Source: an uncultured Prevotellaceae bacterium
Lineage (GTDB): Bacteria; Bacteroidota; Bacteroidia; Bacteroidales; Bacteroidaceae
Assembly: GCA_947167515.1 (NCBI GenBank)
Contig: CAMVIM010000002.1
Span: 1 to 64,000, forward strand
DNA: 64,000 nucleotides
Direction: 5' to 3'
The notes beneath the pieces were generated by a model, which searched no databases, had not been told where the DNA came from, and saw nothing but the letters and a program-made list of their open reading frames with translations. Position 1 is the stretch's first letter. Each line of letters starts with the position of its first letter. The position numbers and the translations under genes were made by a program. Of the stretch, positions 26,336-36,093 are shown piece after piece.

Positions 26336-26452
26336 ATGAAAACAAGAGCATCATTGAAAAAGCGTACACCTGATTGCGTAATCGTAAGACGTAAAGGTCG
26401 TCTGTTTGTTATTAACAAGAAGAATCCAAAGTACAAGATGCGCCAAGGATAA
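26336..26452 (+). CDS. rpmJ: 50S ribosomal protein L36, zinc-free form
   Basis: A 38-residue L36, too short for routine gene finding: [11 protein letters not shown], then [11 protein letters not shown], ending Y-K-M-R-Q-G. The zinc-ribbon form has three cysteines and one histidine; here a single cysteine (residue 14) remains, and asparagine and tyrosine stand at the other ligand sites. It is a C-minus L36 that needs no zinc. Confidence 0.93.
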   Translation: MKTRASLKKRTPDCVIVRRKGRLFVINKKNPKYKMRQG

Positions 26453-26485
26453 TTCTTATGTAAGAAAATGAAATAAAAGTAAGAT

Positions 26486-26866
26486 ATGGCAATAAGAATT
26501 GTAGGTGTAGACCTCCCACAGAACAAGAGAGGTGAAATTGCGCTCACATACATTTTTGGTATTGGACGCAGCAGCGCTGGTAAAATCCTCGAAAAGGCTG
26601 GCGTAGATAAAGACATTAAAGTAAAAGACTGGAATGACGAACAGGCCGGTAAGATTCGTGCAGTGATTGCTGCCGAGTACAAGGTGGAGGGTGACCTTCG
26701 TTCTGAAATTCAGCTGAACATCAAGCGTCTGATGGACATTGGTTGCTACCGTGGCATCCGTCACCGCTTAGGTCTTCCTGTACGTGGTCAGAGCACAAAG
26801 AACAACGCTCGTACTCGCAAGGGTAAGAAGAAAACAGTTGCAAACAAGAAAAAGGCTACTAAATAA
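26486..26866 (+). CDS. rpsM: 30S ribosomal protein S13
   Basis: A 126-residue S13 bridging to the 50S subunit. It opens I-R-I-V-G-V-D-L-P. The G-I-G-R-S-S-A-G-K helix-hairpin-helix lies near residue 25, [13 protein letters not shown] near 91, and a lysine-rich tail follows. It starts the alpha group of genes. Confidence 0.96.
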   Translation: MAIRIVGVDLPQNKRGEIALTYIFGIGRSSAGKILEKAGVDKDIKVKDWNDEQAGKIRAVIAAEYKVEGDLRSEIQLNIKRLMDIGCYRGIRHRLGLPVRGQSTKNNARTRKGKKKTVANKKKATK

Positions 26867-26875
26867 TAATTAGAT

Positions 26876-27265
26876 ATGGCAAAGAAAACAGCTTCCGCAA
26901 AGAAGAGGGTAGTAAAGGTAACGGCTGAAGGTCAGCTTCATGTACATTCTTCTTTCAACAACATCATTGTTACTTTGGCTAACAGTGAAGGTAATGTTAT
27001 CTCTTGGTCTGCAGCCGGTAAGATGGGTTTCCGTGGCTCAAAGAAGAACACTCCTTATGCAGCCCAGATGGCAGCTCAGGATTGTGCCAAGGTTGCTTTC
27101 GACTTAGGTCTTCGCAAGGTGAAGGCTTACATCAAAGGCCCAGGTAATGGTCGCGAAGCCGCTGTGCGCGGTTGCCATGCAGCAGGAATCGAGGTGACAG
27201 AGATCATCGATGTTACTCCACTTCCTCACAATGGATGTCGTCCTCCCAAAAGAAGAAGAGTTTAA
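26876..27265 (+). CDS. rpsK: 30S ribosomal protein S11
   Basis: A 129-residue S11 of the 30S platform. It shows [11 protein letters not shown] near residue 22, [12 protein letters not shown] near 51, and the C-terminal [14 protein letters not shown]. It is followed by a 102-nt spacer before rpsD. Confidence 0.97.
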   Translation: MAKKTASAKKRVVKVTAEGQLHVHSSFNNIIVTLANSEGNVISWSAAGKMGFRGSKKNTPYAAQMAAQDCAKVAFDLGLRKVKAYIKGPGNGREAAVRGCHAAGIEVTEIIDVTPLPHNGCRPPKRRRV

Positions 27266-27367
27266 TCATTACACAATTATGTCATTTGCCAACGAGCTCG
27301 TTTGTCGTATCATTCCTTTCTACGGCTGCTGCTGAGAGCTGCATGGCATTAAACATTACAGAAAAAT

Positions 27368-27973
27368 ATGGCTAGATATATTGGACCAAAATCAAGAATT
27401 TCTCGTCGTTTCGGCGAGGCAATCTTTGGACCAGACAAGGTATTGTCTAAAAAGAATTATGCTCCAGGCCAGCATGGTAACAACCGTCGCAAGAAGTCAT
27501 CTGAGTACGGTCTCATGCTTGCTGAGAAGCAGAAGGCAAAGTACACTTACGGTGTGCTTGAGCGCCAGTTCCGCAATCTCTTCGAGAAGGCTTCTAAGAA
27601 GTCAGGTGTGACTGGTGAAATTCTTCTGCAATTCCTTGAGTCTCGTCTTGACAATGTGGTATTCCGCCTTGGCATCGCTCCGACTCGTGCAGCCGCTCGT
27701 CAGCTTGTAAGCCACAAGCACATTACAGTGGATGGTCAGGTGGTCAACATTCCTTCCTATTCCGTTCAGCCTGGTCAGATTGTGGCTGTTCGCGAGAAGT
27801 CTAAGAGCTTGGAGGTGATTGATGCAGCTCTTGCAGGTTTCAATCACAGCAAGTATTCTTGGATTGAGTGGGATGAGAACGTGAAGGGTGGAAAGTTCCT
27901 TCATATGCCAGAACGTGCAGACATTCCAGAGAACATCAAGGAGCAGATGATTGTCGAGTTGTACTCTAAATAA
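27368..27973 (+). CDS. rpsD: 30S ribosomal protein S4
   Basis: A 201-residue S4 that nucleates 30S assembly. It has the N-terminal P-K-(S)-R-I-S-R-R-F-G-E, then P-G-Q-H-G, and an S4 domain with [12 protein letters not shown] and V-S-H-K-H-I near residues 90-120. No zinc cysteines are seen. The 102-nt leader includes the 12-bp palindrome AACGAGCTCGTT (27291-27302) and could serve S4 autoregulation, as known for alpha operons. Confidence 0.96.
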   Translation: MARYIGPKSRISRRFGEAIFGPDKVLSKKNYAPGQHGNNRRKKSSEYGLMLAEKQKAKYTYGVLERQFRNLFEKASKKSGVTGEILLQFLESRLDNVVFRLGIAPTRAAARQLVSHKHITVDGQVVNIPSYSVQPGQIVAVREKSKSLEVIDAALAGFNHSKYSWIEWDENVKGGKFLHMPERADIPENIKEQMIVELYSK

Positions 27974-27985
27974 AAATTAAATCAA

Positions 27986-28978
27986 ATGGCGATATTAGCA
28001 TTTCAAAAACCAGAAAAAGTAGTAATGTTGGAGGCCGACGACAAGTACGGAAAGTTTGAGTTCCGTCCTTTGGAGCCTGGATATGGTATTACCATTGGTA
28101 ATCCTCTCCGTCGCATACTTCTTTCTTCGCTTGAGGGTTATGCCATCAACACTATCCGCATTGCAGGTGTTGAGCATGAGTTTTCAACCATTCCTGGCGT
28201 GAAGGAGGATGTGACCAACATTATCTTGAATCTGAAGCAAGTTCGATTCAAGCAAGTCGCTGATGGGTTTGAGTCAGAAAGAGTCTCAATTTCCATCGAG
28301 AATTCAACCGAGTTTAAGGCTGGAGATATCAACAAGTACCTCAGTGGATTTGGAGTGTTAAACCCAGATTTGGTAATTTGTCATTTGGATCCTCAGGCAA
28401 CATTGGAGTTGGAATTGAACATCAACAAAGGTCGTGGTTATGTTCCGGCAGACGAGAATCGCGAGTTCTGCAAGGAAATCAACGACATTGCGATTGATTC
28501 CATCTACACTCCTATCCGCAACGTCAAGTTCGCAGTAGAGAATTATCGTGTGGCACAGAAGACCGACTATGAAAAGTTGGTGCTTGAAATCACCACCGAT
28601 GGTTCCATTCATCCCAAGGACGCTTTGAAAGAAGCATCCAAGATTCTCATTTACCATCTCATGCTGTTCTCCGACGAGAAGATTACGCTTGAGAACGCAG
28701 ACTTCGATGGCAATGAAGAGTTCGATGAAGAGGTATTGCGTATGCGCCAGTTGCTGAAGACCAAGCTTGTCGATATGAACCTCTCCGTTCGTGCCCTCAA
28801 CTGTTTGAAGGCTGCTGACGTAGAGACCCTCGGCGACCTCGTGCAGTTCAACAAGACAGATTTGCTTAAGTTCCGTAACTTTGGTAAGAAGTCACTCACA
28901 GAGCTTGACGACTTGCTTGAGAGCTTGAACCTTTCGTTCGGAACAGACATTTCCAAGTATAAATTAGACAAAGACTAA
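27986..28978 (+). CDS. rpoA: RNA polymerase alpha subunit
   Basis: A 330-residue alpha subunit. The N-terminal domain carries the assembly signature G-(Y-G-I-T)[12 protein letters not shown] near residue 37, and the C-terminal domain from about residue 245 has the helix-hairpin-helix region [10 protein letters not shown] and [14 protein letters not shown]. Length is standard, so no domain is missing. Confidence 0.97.
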   Translation: MAILAFQKPEKVVMLEADDKYGKFEFRPLEPGYGITIGNPLRRILLSSLEGYAINTIRIAGVEHEFSTIPGVKEDVTNIILNLKQVRFKQVADGFESERVSISIENSTEFKAGDINKYLSGFGVLNPDLVICHLDPQATLELELNINKGRGYVPADENREFCKEINDIAIDSIYTPIRNVKFAVENYRVAQKTDYEKLVLEITTDGSIHPKDALKEASKILIYHLMLFSDEKITLENADFDGNEEFDEEVLRMRQLLKTKLVDMNLSVRALNCLKAADVETLGDLVQFNKTDLLKFRNFGKKSLTELDDLLESLNLSFGTDISKYKLDKD

Positions 28979-28984
28979 TCAAAA

Positions 28985-29527
28985 ATGAGACACAATAAGA
29001 AATTCAACCACCTTGGCCGCAAGCACTCTCACCGCAAGGCAATGCTTGCCAACATGGCGATTTCTCTCATCATGCACAAGAGAATCACCACCACTCTTCC
29101 CAAGGCAAAGGCTCTTCGTGTGTATGTTGAGCCCCTGATTACAAAGTCAAAGGATGACTCTACGGCTTCTCGCCGCGTTGTCTTCAGCTATTTGCAGAAC
29201 AAGTATGCCATCACAGAGCTGTTCAGCACCATTGCAACAAAGGTGGCAGACCGTCCCGGTGGCTACACTCGTATCATCAAGCTGGGCAACCGTCCCTCCG
29301 ACGATGCCGAGATGGCATTCATCGAGTTGGTTGACTTCGATGAGAACATGGCAAAGACCGAAGCAAAGAAGACTCGCACCCGTCGTTCTCGCAAGTCATC
29401 AGCCAAGGCTGAAGCACCTGTAGAAGCTGCTGCTGAAGAAGTGAAGGCTGAGGCTCCCGTAGCTGAAGCTCCTGCTGCTGAGGCTCCCGCTGCTGAAGCA
29501 CCTGCAGAAGAAAAGGCTGCAGAATAA
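28985..29527 (+). CDS. rplQ: 50S ribosomal protein L17 with acidic tail
   Basis: A 180-residue L17. The core (about 120 residues) starts [12 protein letters not shown] and has [10 protein letters not shown] near 35-44. An extra C-terminal tail of about 50 residues is almost all alanine, glutamate and proline, with A-P-A-A-E repeats. Such tails are common on Bacteroidota L17 and are probably disordered. This is the last gene of the superoperon, with a strong terminator behind it. Confidence 0.95.
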   Translation: MRHNKKFNHLGRKHSHRKAMLANMAISLIMHKRITTTLPKAKALRVYVEPLITKSKDDSTASRRVVFSYLQNKYAITELFSTIATKVADRPGGYTRIIKLGNRPSDDAEMAFIELVDFDENMAKTEAKKTRTRRSRKSSAKAEAPVEAAAEEVKAEAPVAEAPAAEAPAAEAPAEEKAAE

Positions 29528-29550
29528 TTATTGCCAAAAACATATCTTGC

Positions 29551-29587
29551 AAGGCCGCATACGTACCCCGTATGCGGCCTTTTTTTT
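29551..29587 (+). terminator. Intrinsic terminator of the ribosomal superoperon
   Basis: AAGGCCGCATACG and its perfect complement form a 13-bp stem with a 5-nt loop, running straight into a T8 tract. It ends the long ribosomal transcript 24 nt after the rplQ stop. Confidence 0.92.
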
Positions 29588-29615
29588 GTGCTTATGCGTC
29601 TTCCTTGCCAAAAAG

Positions 29616-29647
29616 TTTGTGTGTTCGACAAAAAAGTTGTAAGTTTG
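29616..29647 (+). promoter_or_regulatory. Promoter of the GH43 gene
   Basis: TTTG at 29616-29619, a 20-nt spacer and TAAGTTTG at 29640-29647 match the Bacteroidota consensus. It lies after the superoperon terminator and 26 nt before the start codon at 29674. Confidence 0.75.
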
Positions 29648-29673
29648 CCCCAAATTTCGAAATTAACCTGTTT

Positions 29674-32670
29674 ATGAAAAAGCTTTTACTGACGATGGTC
29701 TCCATGCTTTTGTTCGGCATGGCGACTCATGCACAGAATGAGGTGGCAGAGAAAACGCAACTTTCCACCAACGATTTGACCTCGACGTATGCCTACAAGA
29801 CGGTGAGCCGAAATTGGGCCAGTATCCACGACCCTTCGGTGGTGTGGGATCCCACCACTCAATACTTCTACATCTATGGTTCCCACTATGCAGGAACCAA
29901 GACGAAGGATTTCAAGTCCTTCTCTGGCATCTTCAACTACTATCAGGGAGGCTATGCCAGCTGGGATGCCTACAAGGCCTTCCAATCCAATCCCGTCCAC
30001 ACCGTGAAGCGTTGTCTGCCTGGCAGCACCACAGAGCAAGAAGTCACCCTCGGCTCCTTCGACGCTTCTGCTTTCTGTGCCACTTATGCAGGCATTCAGG
30101 TCGGAAACCGCGCTCCCACAACTGAGGCCGAATGGGTAAGTGGCGACCAGTGGGCACCCGATATTATATACAATCCTAACATGAATAAATGGTGCCTCTA
30201 CCTCAGTCTGAACGGCGACTATTGGGCATCCGTCATTGTCCTCCTCACCAGCGATAGCCCTACTGGTCCCTTCACCTACGAGGCTCCCATTGTTTTTGGC
30301 GGTTTTGATGGGCAGACGCGTTCAGGTAAGAATGTGAATTATAAAAACACGGATCTTGAGATTGTGCTGGGCACTCAGTCTTCTCTTCCATCACGTTATA
30401 ACACGGGTGCCTGGGGCAACTTGTGGCCTAACTGCATTGATCCCTGTGCCTTCTTCGATGAGGAAGGTGAGCTTTGGCTTGCTTATGGTTCGTGGTCTGG
30501 TGGCATCTTTATGCTCAAACTCGATAAGAACACAGGTTTGCGCGATTATACCAAGACTTATCCTTCCGTCACTTATGCTGGCACAGCTCCCAACAGAGCC
30601 ACCTTCACGGGATACACCAGCGACCCCTATTTCGGCAAACTCATTGCTGGAGGATGCTATGCCAGTGGTGAAGGCCCCTACATCCAGCACATTGGCAACT
30701 ACTACTACCTCTTTATGAGCTATGGTGGCTTTGGCCCAAGCGATGGCTATGAGATGCGCGTGTTTCGTTCCGCTAAGCCCGATGGTCCCTACACCGACGC
30801 TTCTGGTACATCTGCCCTTTACACCAAATATCAGCTCAACTTTGGCCCCAATGCTGCCACCAACAAGGGCATGAAACTCATTGGTGCCATGAACAACTGG
30901 GGACTGATGACTGTGGGCGAGTGTGCTCAGGGTCACAACTCCGCTTGTCAAGACGACAAGGGACGCACCTTCCTCGTCTGCCACACCAAATTCAACAACG
31001 GAACCGCAGGCCACCAAGTGCGCACCTATCAGCTGTACCTCAACAAACAAGGCTGGCTCGTCACCGCACCCTTCCAGTTCAATGGCGAGGAAACCACCGA
31101 TGAAACCATTGCCAACACCCAGCCTTGGTCTGCAGCCGATGTCGAAGGCGATTACCATGTCATCATCCATCCCTACAAACTTGACCACAATAACATGCAG
31201 GAAGCCACTCCTGGCACCATCCACCTGTCAGCCGGCGGCAAGGTCACGGGCGACTACACCGGTACATGGTCTTACACCGACGAAGGCAAGTCCTATTTCC
31301 AGCTGAAACTGAGAATCGGTTCGACCACCTACACCTTCAATGGCGTGGTCGTGGAGCAGACACTCGAAGGCTCCACCGCCAAGACCCTCTGTTTCACCAC
31401 CGTGTGCACCACCAGCGGAAACGCCTATTGCGGAGTGCCCGTCTGGGGCTACAAACTTCAGCCTCAGTACGCATTGGCCTACAACTATTCGGTGCTGGGC
31501 ACAAGTTACTTCAAAGCCTATTCAAACCAAAGCAAGAATGTGAACCTCTACTTCACCCCAGCCGAGAATGTTGACTTGACGTGGACCTCCTCCCATCCTG
31601 ATATAATCTCCAACACAGGCAAGGTGAATCCGCAAGAAGAGCGCGTGACGGGCATCGTCCTCACCGCCCGCATGGATTGTGGCAACTATTACTGGACCAG
31701 CGACTACAATGCCACCGTTGCCAAGGCTTCTGCCATCAGCGGTGACCCCACCAGTTCAGTTGTGGCCTACTACGACTTCGACGAGGCATCCCCTTGCAAT
31801 CTTTATGATGACACAGAAACGGCAACGTTAGGACGTTCCAGCACAGCCACTTCGGCTCCTAAGTTGGAAAATGATTACTCCCGCTTTGGCACTGTGCTCC
31901 ACCAATACTTTGGTGCGAATGGAGCCAATAGTTACACACGCATACCCAATCCCTTGCAGGGACAGACCGACCTTGAAGGCTTCACCGTCAGTCTTTGGGT
32001 GAAACGTACCGACAGCAATCCTTGGGATGCCCTCTGGAGCTTCTTCAACGGCACTCTCGCATCGTCCTCCAGTGCCCGTCTCTTCCTCACAGGCAACAGT
32101 TACATTGGTTTCAATGACAATGCTGGCAACTGGTTCGATGTCAACTTCCCCGAAGAGAACGACACCCATCCGTCAGGTTCCTACAAGGTGGTTAACAGCA
32201 TCAAGGTAGGGGAGTGGCACCTTGTCACCTTCACCTATTCCAAGACCAACGGCTATATGCTCTATCTGGATGGTAATGCCTATTATAGCAGCAGTCTGGT
32301 TTATGCAGGCAGCGAATCCAAAGCCGAGTTCGACCGTACCAAGGTTCTTGACTTTGTCACCTCTGCCCAATACTTCTATCTCGGTCTTGGCTCCTTCTGG
32401 GGCAGCGCCGACGCTTGCTTCGACGACCTCCTCATCTACAACCGCGAATTGGCTGCTGCCGATGTGAAGGGACTCAACACCATGCTCAACCGTGTCAACT
32501 CCTTCAACGATGGCAGCGTCGTGGGCATCGAAGACATTGAAGCAGACCCGACATCAGGCGCAGGCACCACAGCTGCCAAGGCTGGCATCTTCGACCTCAT
32601 GGGACGTCAGGTAGAAGTTCCAGGCAAGGGTCTCTATATTGTCGATGGCAAGAAAGTCTGGTTCAAATAG
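29674..32670 (+). CDS. Secreted GH43 arabinanase/xylosidase with LamG domain
   Basis: A 998-residue exported hydrolase. The open frame extends further upstream into the superoperon terminator, but the ATG at 29674 follows the promoter and opens a clear signal peptide ending at A-T-H-A (residues 1-19). The GH43 five-bladed propeller occupies about residues 40-480. The catalytic triad is D53 (I-H-D-P-S-V), D256 (I-D-P-C-A-F) and E333 (G-E-G-P-Y-I). After a beta-rich linker, a LamG/concanavalin-like domain lies at about 735-930. The C-terminus has G-I-F-D-L-M-G-R-Q-V...K-G-L-Y-I-V-D-G-K-K-V, a Bacteroidota secretion tail. It probably cuts arabinan or arabinoxylan; the exact linkage cannot be told. 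It is not in an operon with the downstream SusC/D genes, since a terminator and new promoter intervene. Confidence 0.85.
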   Translation: MKKLLLTMVSMLLFGMATHAQNEVAEKTQLSTNDLTSTYAYKTVSRNWASIHDPSVVWDPTTQYFYIYGSHYAGTKTKDFKSFSGIFNYYQGGYASWDAYKAFQSNPVHTVKRCLPGSTTEQEVTLGSFDASAFCATYAGIQVGNRAPTTEAEWVSGDQWAPDIIYNPNMNKWCLYLSLNGDYWASVIVLLTSDSPTGPFTYEAPIVFGGFDGQTRSGKNVNYKNTDLEIVLGTQSSLPSRYNTGAWGNLWPNCIDPCAFFDEEGELWLAYGSWSGGIFMLKLDKNTGLRDYTKTYPSVTYAGTAPNRATFTGYTSDPYFGKLIAGGCYASGEGPYIQHIGNYYYLFMSYGGFGPSDGYEMRVFRSAKPDGPYTDASGTSALYTKYQLNFGPNAATNKGMKLIGAMNNWGLMTVGECAQGHNSACQDDKGRTFLVCHTKFNNGTAGHQVRTYQLYLNKQGWLVTAPFQFNGEETTDETIANTQPWSAADVEGDYHVIIHPYKLDHNNMQEATPGTIHLSAGGKVTGDYTGTWSYTDEGKSYFQLKLRIGSTTYTFNGVVVEQTLEGSTAKTLCFTTVCTTSGNAYCGVPVWGYKLQPQYALAYNYSVLGTSYFKAYSNQSKNVNLYFTPAENVDLTWTSSHPDIISNTGKVNPQEERVTGIVLTARMDCGNYYWTSDYNATVAKASAISGDPTSSVVAYYDFDEASPCNLYDDTETATLGRSSTATSAPKLENDYSRFGTVLHQYFGANGANSYTRIPNPLQGQTDLEGFTVSLWVKRTDSNPWDALWSFFNGTLASSSSARLFLTGNSYIGFNDNAGNWFDVNFPEENDTHPSGSYKVVNSIKVGEWHLVTFTYSKTNGYMLYLDGNAYYSSSLVYAGSESKAEFDRTKVLDFVTSAQYFYLGLGSFWGSADACFDDLLIYNRELAAADVKGLNTMLNRVNSFNDGSVVGIEDIEADPTSGAGTTAAKAGIFDLMGRQVEVPGKGLYIVDGKKVWFK

Positions 32671-32712
32671 ACTCCTTCCTCCCATCTTCCGTCTTTCTTC
32701 GGGAAGCGAAAT

Positions 32713-32751
32713 AAAGGGGGCTGCATCCACAGCGATGCAGCCCCCTTTTTT
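32713..32751 (+). terminator. Intrinsic terminator of the GH43 gene
   Basis: GGGGGCTGCATC and GATGCAGCCCCC make a perfect 12-bp stem (extended by A-T pairs) with a 6-nt loop, followed by six T residues. It is 40-odd nt after the stop codon. Confidence 0.92.
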
Positions 32752-32772
32752 GTTTGCCCGAATCTCCGCTAG

Positions 32773-32858
32773 TTGCAACGTCGTACAAAATGCAAATGGT
32801 TGCCCAGTCAATTCATAATTTGTACGCCGTACAATTTGAATAGGCAACGGCGTTGCAT
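32773..32858. repeat. Nested inverted repeats between the GH43 gene and the FAS1 operon
   Basis: In the 499-bp gene-free stretch 32671-33169, GCAACG (32775-32780) pairs with CGTTGC (32851-32856), GTTGCC with GGCAAC, and CGTACAAA with TTTGTACG. The right part also holds the short palindrome TTGTACG-C-CGTACAA. The rest of the stretch is A/T-rich leader. The arrangement may fold into a cruciform or serve as a regulator site. Confidence 0.45.
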
Positions 32859-33001
32859 GTAACGCGGACATTCGCTTCCCCATCAAGCGTTCACCCCGTC
32901 ATCAAAGTCCACTAAATAAGATTCGATGTAAACATTTTTTGGCACAAAGACACTTCTTGATTGTTAAAATTAACCTTTTAGGAAAAACTTTTAATGTTTT
33001 T

Positions 33002-33033
33002 TTTGTTTATATGACGAAAATTTTGTTCCTTTG
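33002..33033 (+). promoter_or_regulatory. Promoter of the FAS1/SusCD operon
   Basis: TTTG at 33002-33005, a 20-nt spacer and TTCCTTTG at 33026-33033 resemble the -33/-7 consensus with one mismatch (TT for TA). A leader of about 130 nt follows. No later promoter was seen inside the seven genes, whose gaps are 6-41 nt. Confidence 0.55.
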
Positions 33034-33169
33034 CAACGATTATCGGTCGTGCGTGGCAATTTGGCCAAATGTTACCACCGCATCCACCGAAACATCGCTC
33101 GATTAATGAAAACTTACAGTGATTTTGTACTAATTTACTAACTTCGAAAGACAAACAAATCTTTTTAAT

Positions 33170-36073
33170 ATGTTGTATAACTTTCAGAGGAAAAAACTAT
33201 GCCGACACCTCTTGTTTGGGGGTGCATTGTGCGTAGCAGGCCTTGCGGCGTTCTCCTGTTCTGACAAGTATGACCTCGATTCTGAGCAACCTTCTGGGTT
33301 GAACAGTATCTATGGCTATATCCAGCAGCAGGAAAACTATACCAAATGCCTGCGACTGATTGACGATCTGGGGCAGACTGACATCTTCTCCAAGACCGGT
33401 AGTAAAACATTGTTCATCGCTGACGACGATGCCTTCGATCGCTTCTTCAAGTCTAACGACTGGGGCGTGAGCAGCTATGAAGAACTCAGCCTTGCGCAGA
33501 AGAAACTGCTGCTCAACACAGCCATGGTGGATAACCCGCTCACCACCTCCATGATTTCCACGGCAGGTGGTTCTGATAATCCCGTCCGGGGCGAAGTGTT
33601 CCGTCGCGCCACTTCCACCAGCTTGTTCGACTCGGTGCTGGTGGTGCCCTCTTCCGACCCGAACGGAATTCTGCCAGACAATGATCGTTTCAGAAATCTT
33701 CGTGCCAATCACGAAAATATCGTGCTCTTCACTGACGCTTCCACGTCGGCTCCGATGTTGCACTTCAACTCGAAGTTCCTCTCCACCAACAAGTTGCTCA
33801 GCAGCGACATTGATTTTCTCTACAACCAGCCTGCTGGCACACGCGAGCAGGACGATGTCTATGTGAACAATGCCAAGGTGACTGAAGCCAACGTGTTCTG
33901 CAAGAACGGTTTCGTTCACAAGGTGGATCAAGTCATTCTTCCGCTCGACAACATGGCCGAGGTCATTCGCAAGAACCCCGATATGTCCATCTACAGCAGC
34001 ATCCTTGAGCGTTTTGCTGCGGTCAGCGACTCGACGGTCCTCACCAATGCCTACAATCGCAACAAGGGAACAGAAGTCGATTCTGTGTTCATTAAACGTT
34101 ACTATTCCGAACGTTCTGCCGGTGGCGCAGCCTTCACACTTGATAAGGACAAACTGCAGCTTGACGGTCAACTTGTGTTCGACCCGGGCTGGAATGGCTA
34201 CACCTCTGGCGCTGGAAGCAAAGGCTCCGATCCCATGATGGAAGATATGGCTGTCATGTTTGTTCCTACCAACGAGGCCATTACCGAATGGTGGAACAAT
34301 GGTAGCGGTAAAGTTATCAAGGAGTTCTACGAAACTCTGGAGAAAACCCCCAACTCCACCCTTGATGACCTCATTCGCGCGAATCAGCAACCTTCGTTCA
34401 TCACCACTGTACCTTCCACTTTTGACCAGGTGAAGGAAGTCGATTCAAAGGAACTGATGGGCATTACGGTTGACGATGTTGATAAGGTGTTCCTTGCCTG
34501 CAACGGTGCAGTCTATCTCACCAACAAGGTGTTCACCCCCAAGACTTACTCTTCCGTACTCTTCCCGACGGTGATTGACACCCTTCACTTCAGTCTCATG
34601 GACAACGCCATCAAAAAACTGGCTTATGGTTCTTACCTCAACTCGATGGTGGCAGAATACATCTTCTTGCTGCCCACCAACAACGGTATGCTCACCTACA
34701 TAGACCCCGTGTCCTACGGACAGGATGTCTGCTATTTGTGGGAGTTCTCCCCCAAGGCGGGTCAGAAGAACACTTCCTCTACCTATATTCAAGCCAATGT
34801 CTATAAGTGTGTGAAGGACGAATATGGCAAGTGGCAGAAGGGCGAGAAGGCATTAGCCAACGCATTGAATCCAGACGTTACTTCTTCTTCTGGCGTGTTC
34901 AAAGACCGTTTCGAAGATATGCTCGACAATATCATTGCCGTGGAGCCTTATCAGCCTGGTAAGAAGTTCTATAGAACGAAGGGCAACAGCTTCATCCGCG
35001 TGGATGGCATCACCGAGGGTAGCCATGTGTATGGCTCTTGGCAGTTAGAACAGGACGAACCGCTGGAAGTGTCTCGTCAGTACCACATGGAAAACGGTGA
35101 TGCGCTGGTGGTTGATGGAGTTGCCATGGGCGCCAGCAAGTCGGTGGCAAAAGTGCTGAGTGAGCATGATGAGTTCTCGGTCTTTAAGGAGATGCTGACT
35201 CAATGTGGAGCTCTGAACACCCAGAACTCGAAAGACAAATGGTCGGCAGGCGACCAGGTATTTGGTAACCTTTTCAACATTAAAACGAAAGGCGCAGTAG
35301 GTGCTGAGGATGCTTCTTCTGATAAGGCGACCTATCTGCTGAACAACTACCACTATACACTCTACGCCCCCACCAATGATGCCATTCAGGCAGCCATTGA
35401 TAAATATCCGGACTTCCCTTCTTTGGAGAAACTCCAGAATGCAGAACAGTGGGATAATGATTTTGCCGATGCGACCCAAGACATGACGGATGCCGAAAAG
35501 AAAGAATACGCAGCCTCTCAAGGTGGTGTGTGTCTGGGCGACTCTGCTGACCGTGTGGCAGAAGCTATGCTCGACTTCGTCAAGTATCACATTCAGGATA
35601 ACGCTCTCTTCATCGACGAAGGCTTCGAATCCGGTTCCTACCTGTCGGGCAAGACCGAACTTATCGCTTCGACCGATGAGAAGGAGAACGTGGAAGAAGC
35701 CGACCTCTCTAAATATAATATTGTGAAAGATGGTAGTGGTAAGGAAGTCAAGACCTACGATGCCTCAACGAACACCTACACGATTCAGTACTATACAGGT
35801 CTCTATTCACCAGGCCGTCCTTACAAGCTGAATGTCAATGTGTCCAGTACAGACCTCTCGGTCAATGGCATCCATGTCGATACCGCTTCGGATCTCTATA
35901 ATCTGATTGCTCGCGAGTATTGGTACGATGGAACCAAAGTGGAAAAGCCATGGACCTCACAGATAAATAACTCATCAACGGTGGTGATTCATGCCATCAA
36001 CGAGGTGCTCCTGTACGATGCGCCGGCACAGTTCACCTACACTTACAAACCTCTCACAAAAGTTAAAGATTAA
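33170..36073 (+). CDS. Multi-FAS1 surface lipoprotein
   Basis: A 967-residue lipoprotein. The lipobox cysteine is C30 (F-S-C-S-D), followed by an acid, the Bacteroidota surface-export pattern. At least two clear fasciclin-like (FAS1) domains are visible. The first, about residues 45-255, has H1 (T-L-F-I-A-D-D-D-A-F) and H2 (N-G-F-V-H-K-V-D-Q-V-I-L-P). The second, about 265-470, has M-F-V-P-T-N-E-A-I and N-G-A-V-Y-L-T-N-K-V-F. The C-terminal half (about 480-960) has further FAS1-like signals: F-L-L-P-T-N-N-G, T-L-Y-A-P-T-N-D-A-I and V-V-I-H-A-I-N-E-V-L-L. FAS1 domains mediate adhesion or ligand binding elsewhere. It heads an operon with two SusC/SusD pairs, suggesting a ligand-binding accessory to nutrient uptake. 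No catalytic motif was seen. Confidence 0.8.
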   Translation: MLYNFQRKKLCRHLLFGGALCVAGLAAFSCSDKYDLDSEQPSGLNSIYGYIQQQENYTKCLRLIDDLGQTDIFSKTGSKTLFIADDDAFDRFFKSNDWGVSSYEELSLAQKKLLLNTAMVDNPLTTSMISTAGGSDNPVRGEVFRRATSTSLFDSVLVVPSSDPNGILPDNDRFRNLRANHENIVLFTDASTSAPMLHFNSKFLSTNKLLSSDIDFLYNQPAGTREQDDVYVNNAKVTEANVFCKNGFVHKVDQVILPLDNMAEVIRKNPDMSIYSSILERFAAVSDSTVLTNAYNRNKGTEVDSVFIKRYYSERSAGGAAFTLDKDKLQLDGQLVFDPGWNGYTSGAGSKGSDPMMEDMAVMFVPTNEAITEWWNNGSGKVIKEFYETLEKTPNSTLDDLIRANQQPSFITTVPSTFDQVKEVDSKELMGITVDDVDKVFLACNGAVYLTNKVFTPKTYSSVLFPTVIDTLHFSLMDNAIKKLAYGSYLNSMVAEYIFLLPTNNGMLTYIDPVSYGQDVCYLWEFSPKAGQKNTSSTYIQANVYKCVKDEYGKWQKGEKALANALNPDVTSSSGVFKDRFEDMLDNIIAVEPYQPGKKFYRTKGNSFIRVDGITEGSHVYGSWQLEQDEPLEVSRQYHMENGDALVVDGVAMGASKSVAKVLSEHDEFSVFKEMLTQCGALNTQNSKDKWSAGDQVFGNLFNIKTKGAVGAEDASSDKATYLLNNYHYTLYAPTNDAIQAAIDKYPDFPSLEKLQNAEQWDNDFADATQDMTDAEKKEYAASQGGVCLGDSADRVAEAMLDFVKYHIQDNALFIDEGFESGSYLSGKTELIASTDEKENVEEADLSKYNIVKDGSGKEVKTYDASTNTYTIQYYTGLYSPGRPYKLNVNVSSTDLSVNGIHVDTASDLYNLIAREYWYDGTKVEKPWTSQINNSSTVVIHAINEVLLYDAPAQFTYTYKPLTKVKD

Positions 36074-36093
36074 CGTCGTAAACACTCAAGAAA

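Noticed and set aside
29572-29673. Upstream extension of the GH43 protein
   Set aside because: It starts inside the superoperon terminator and before the promoter; the signal peptide begins at 29674.
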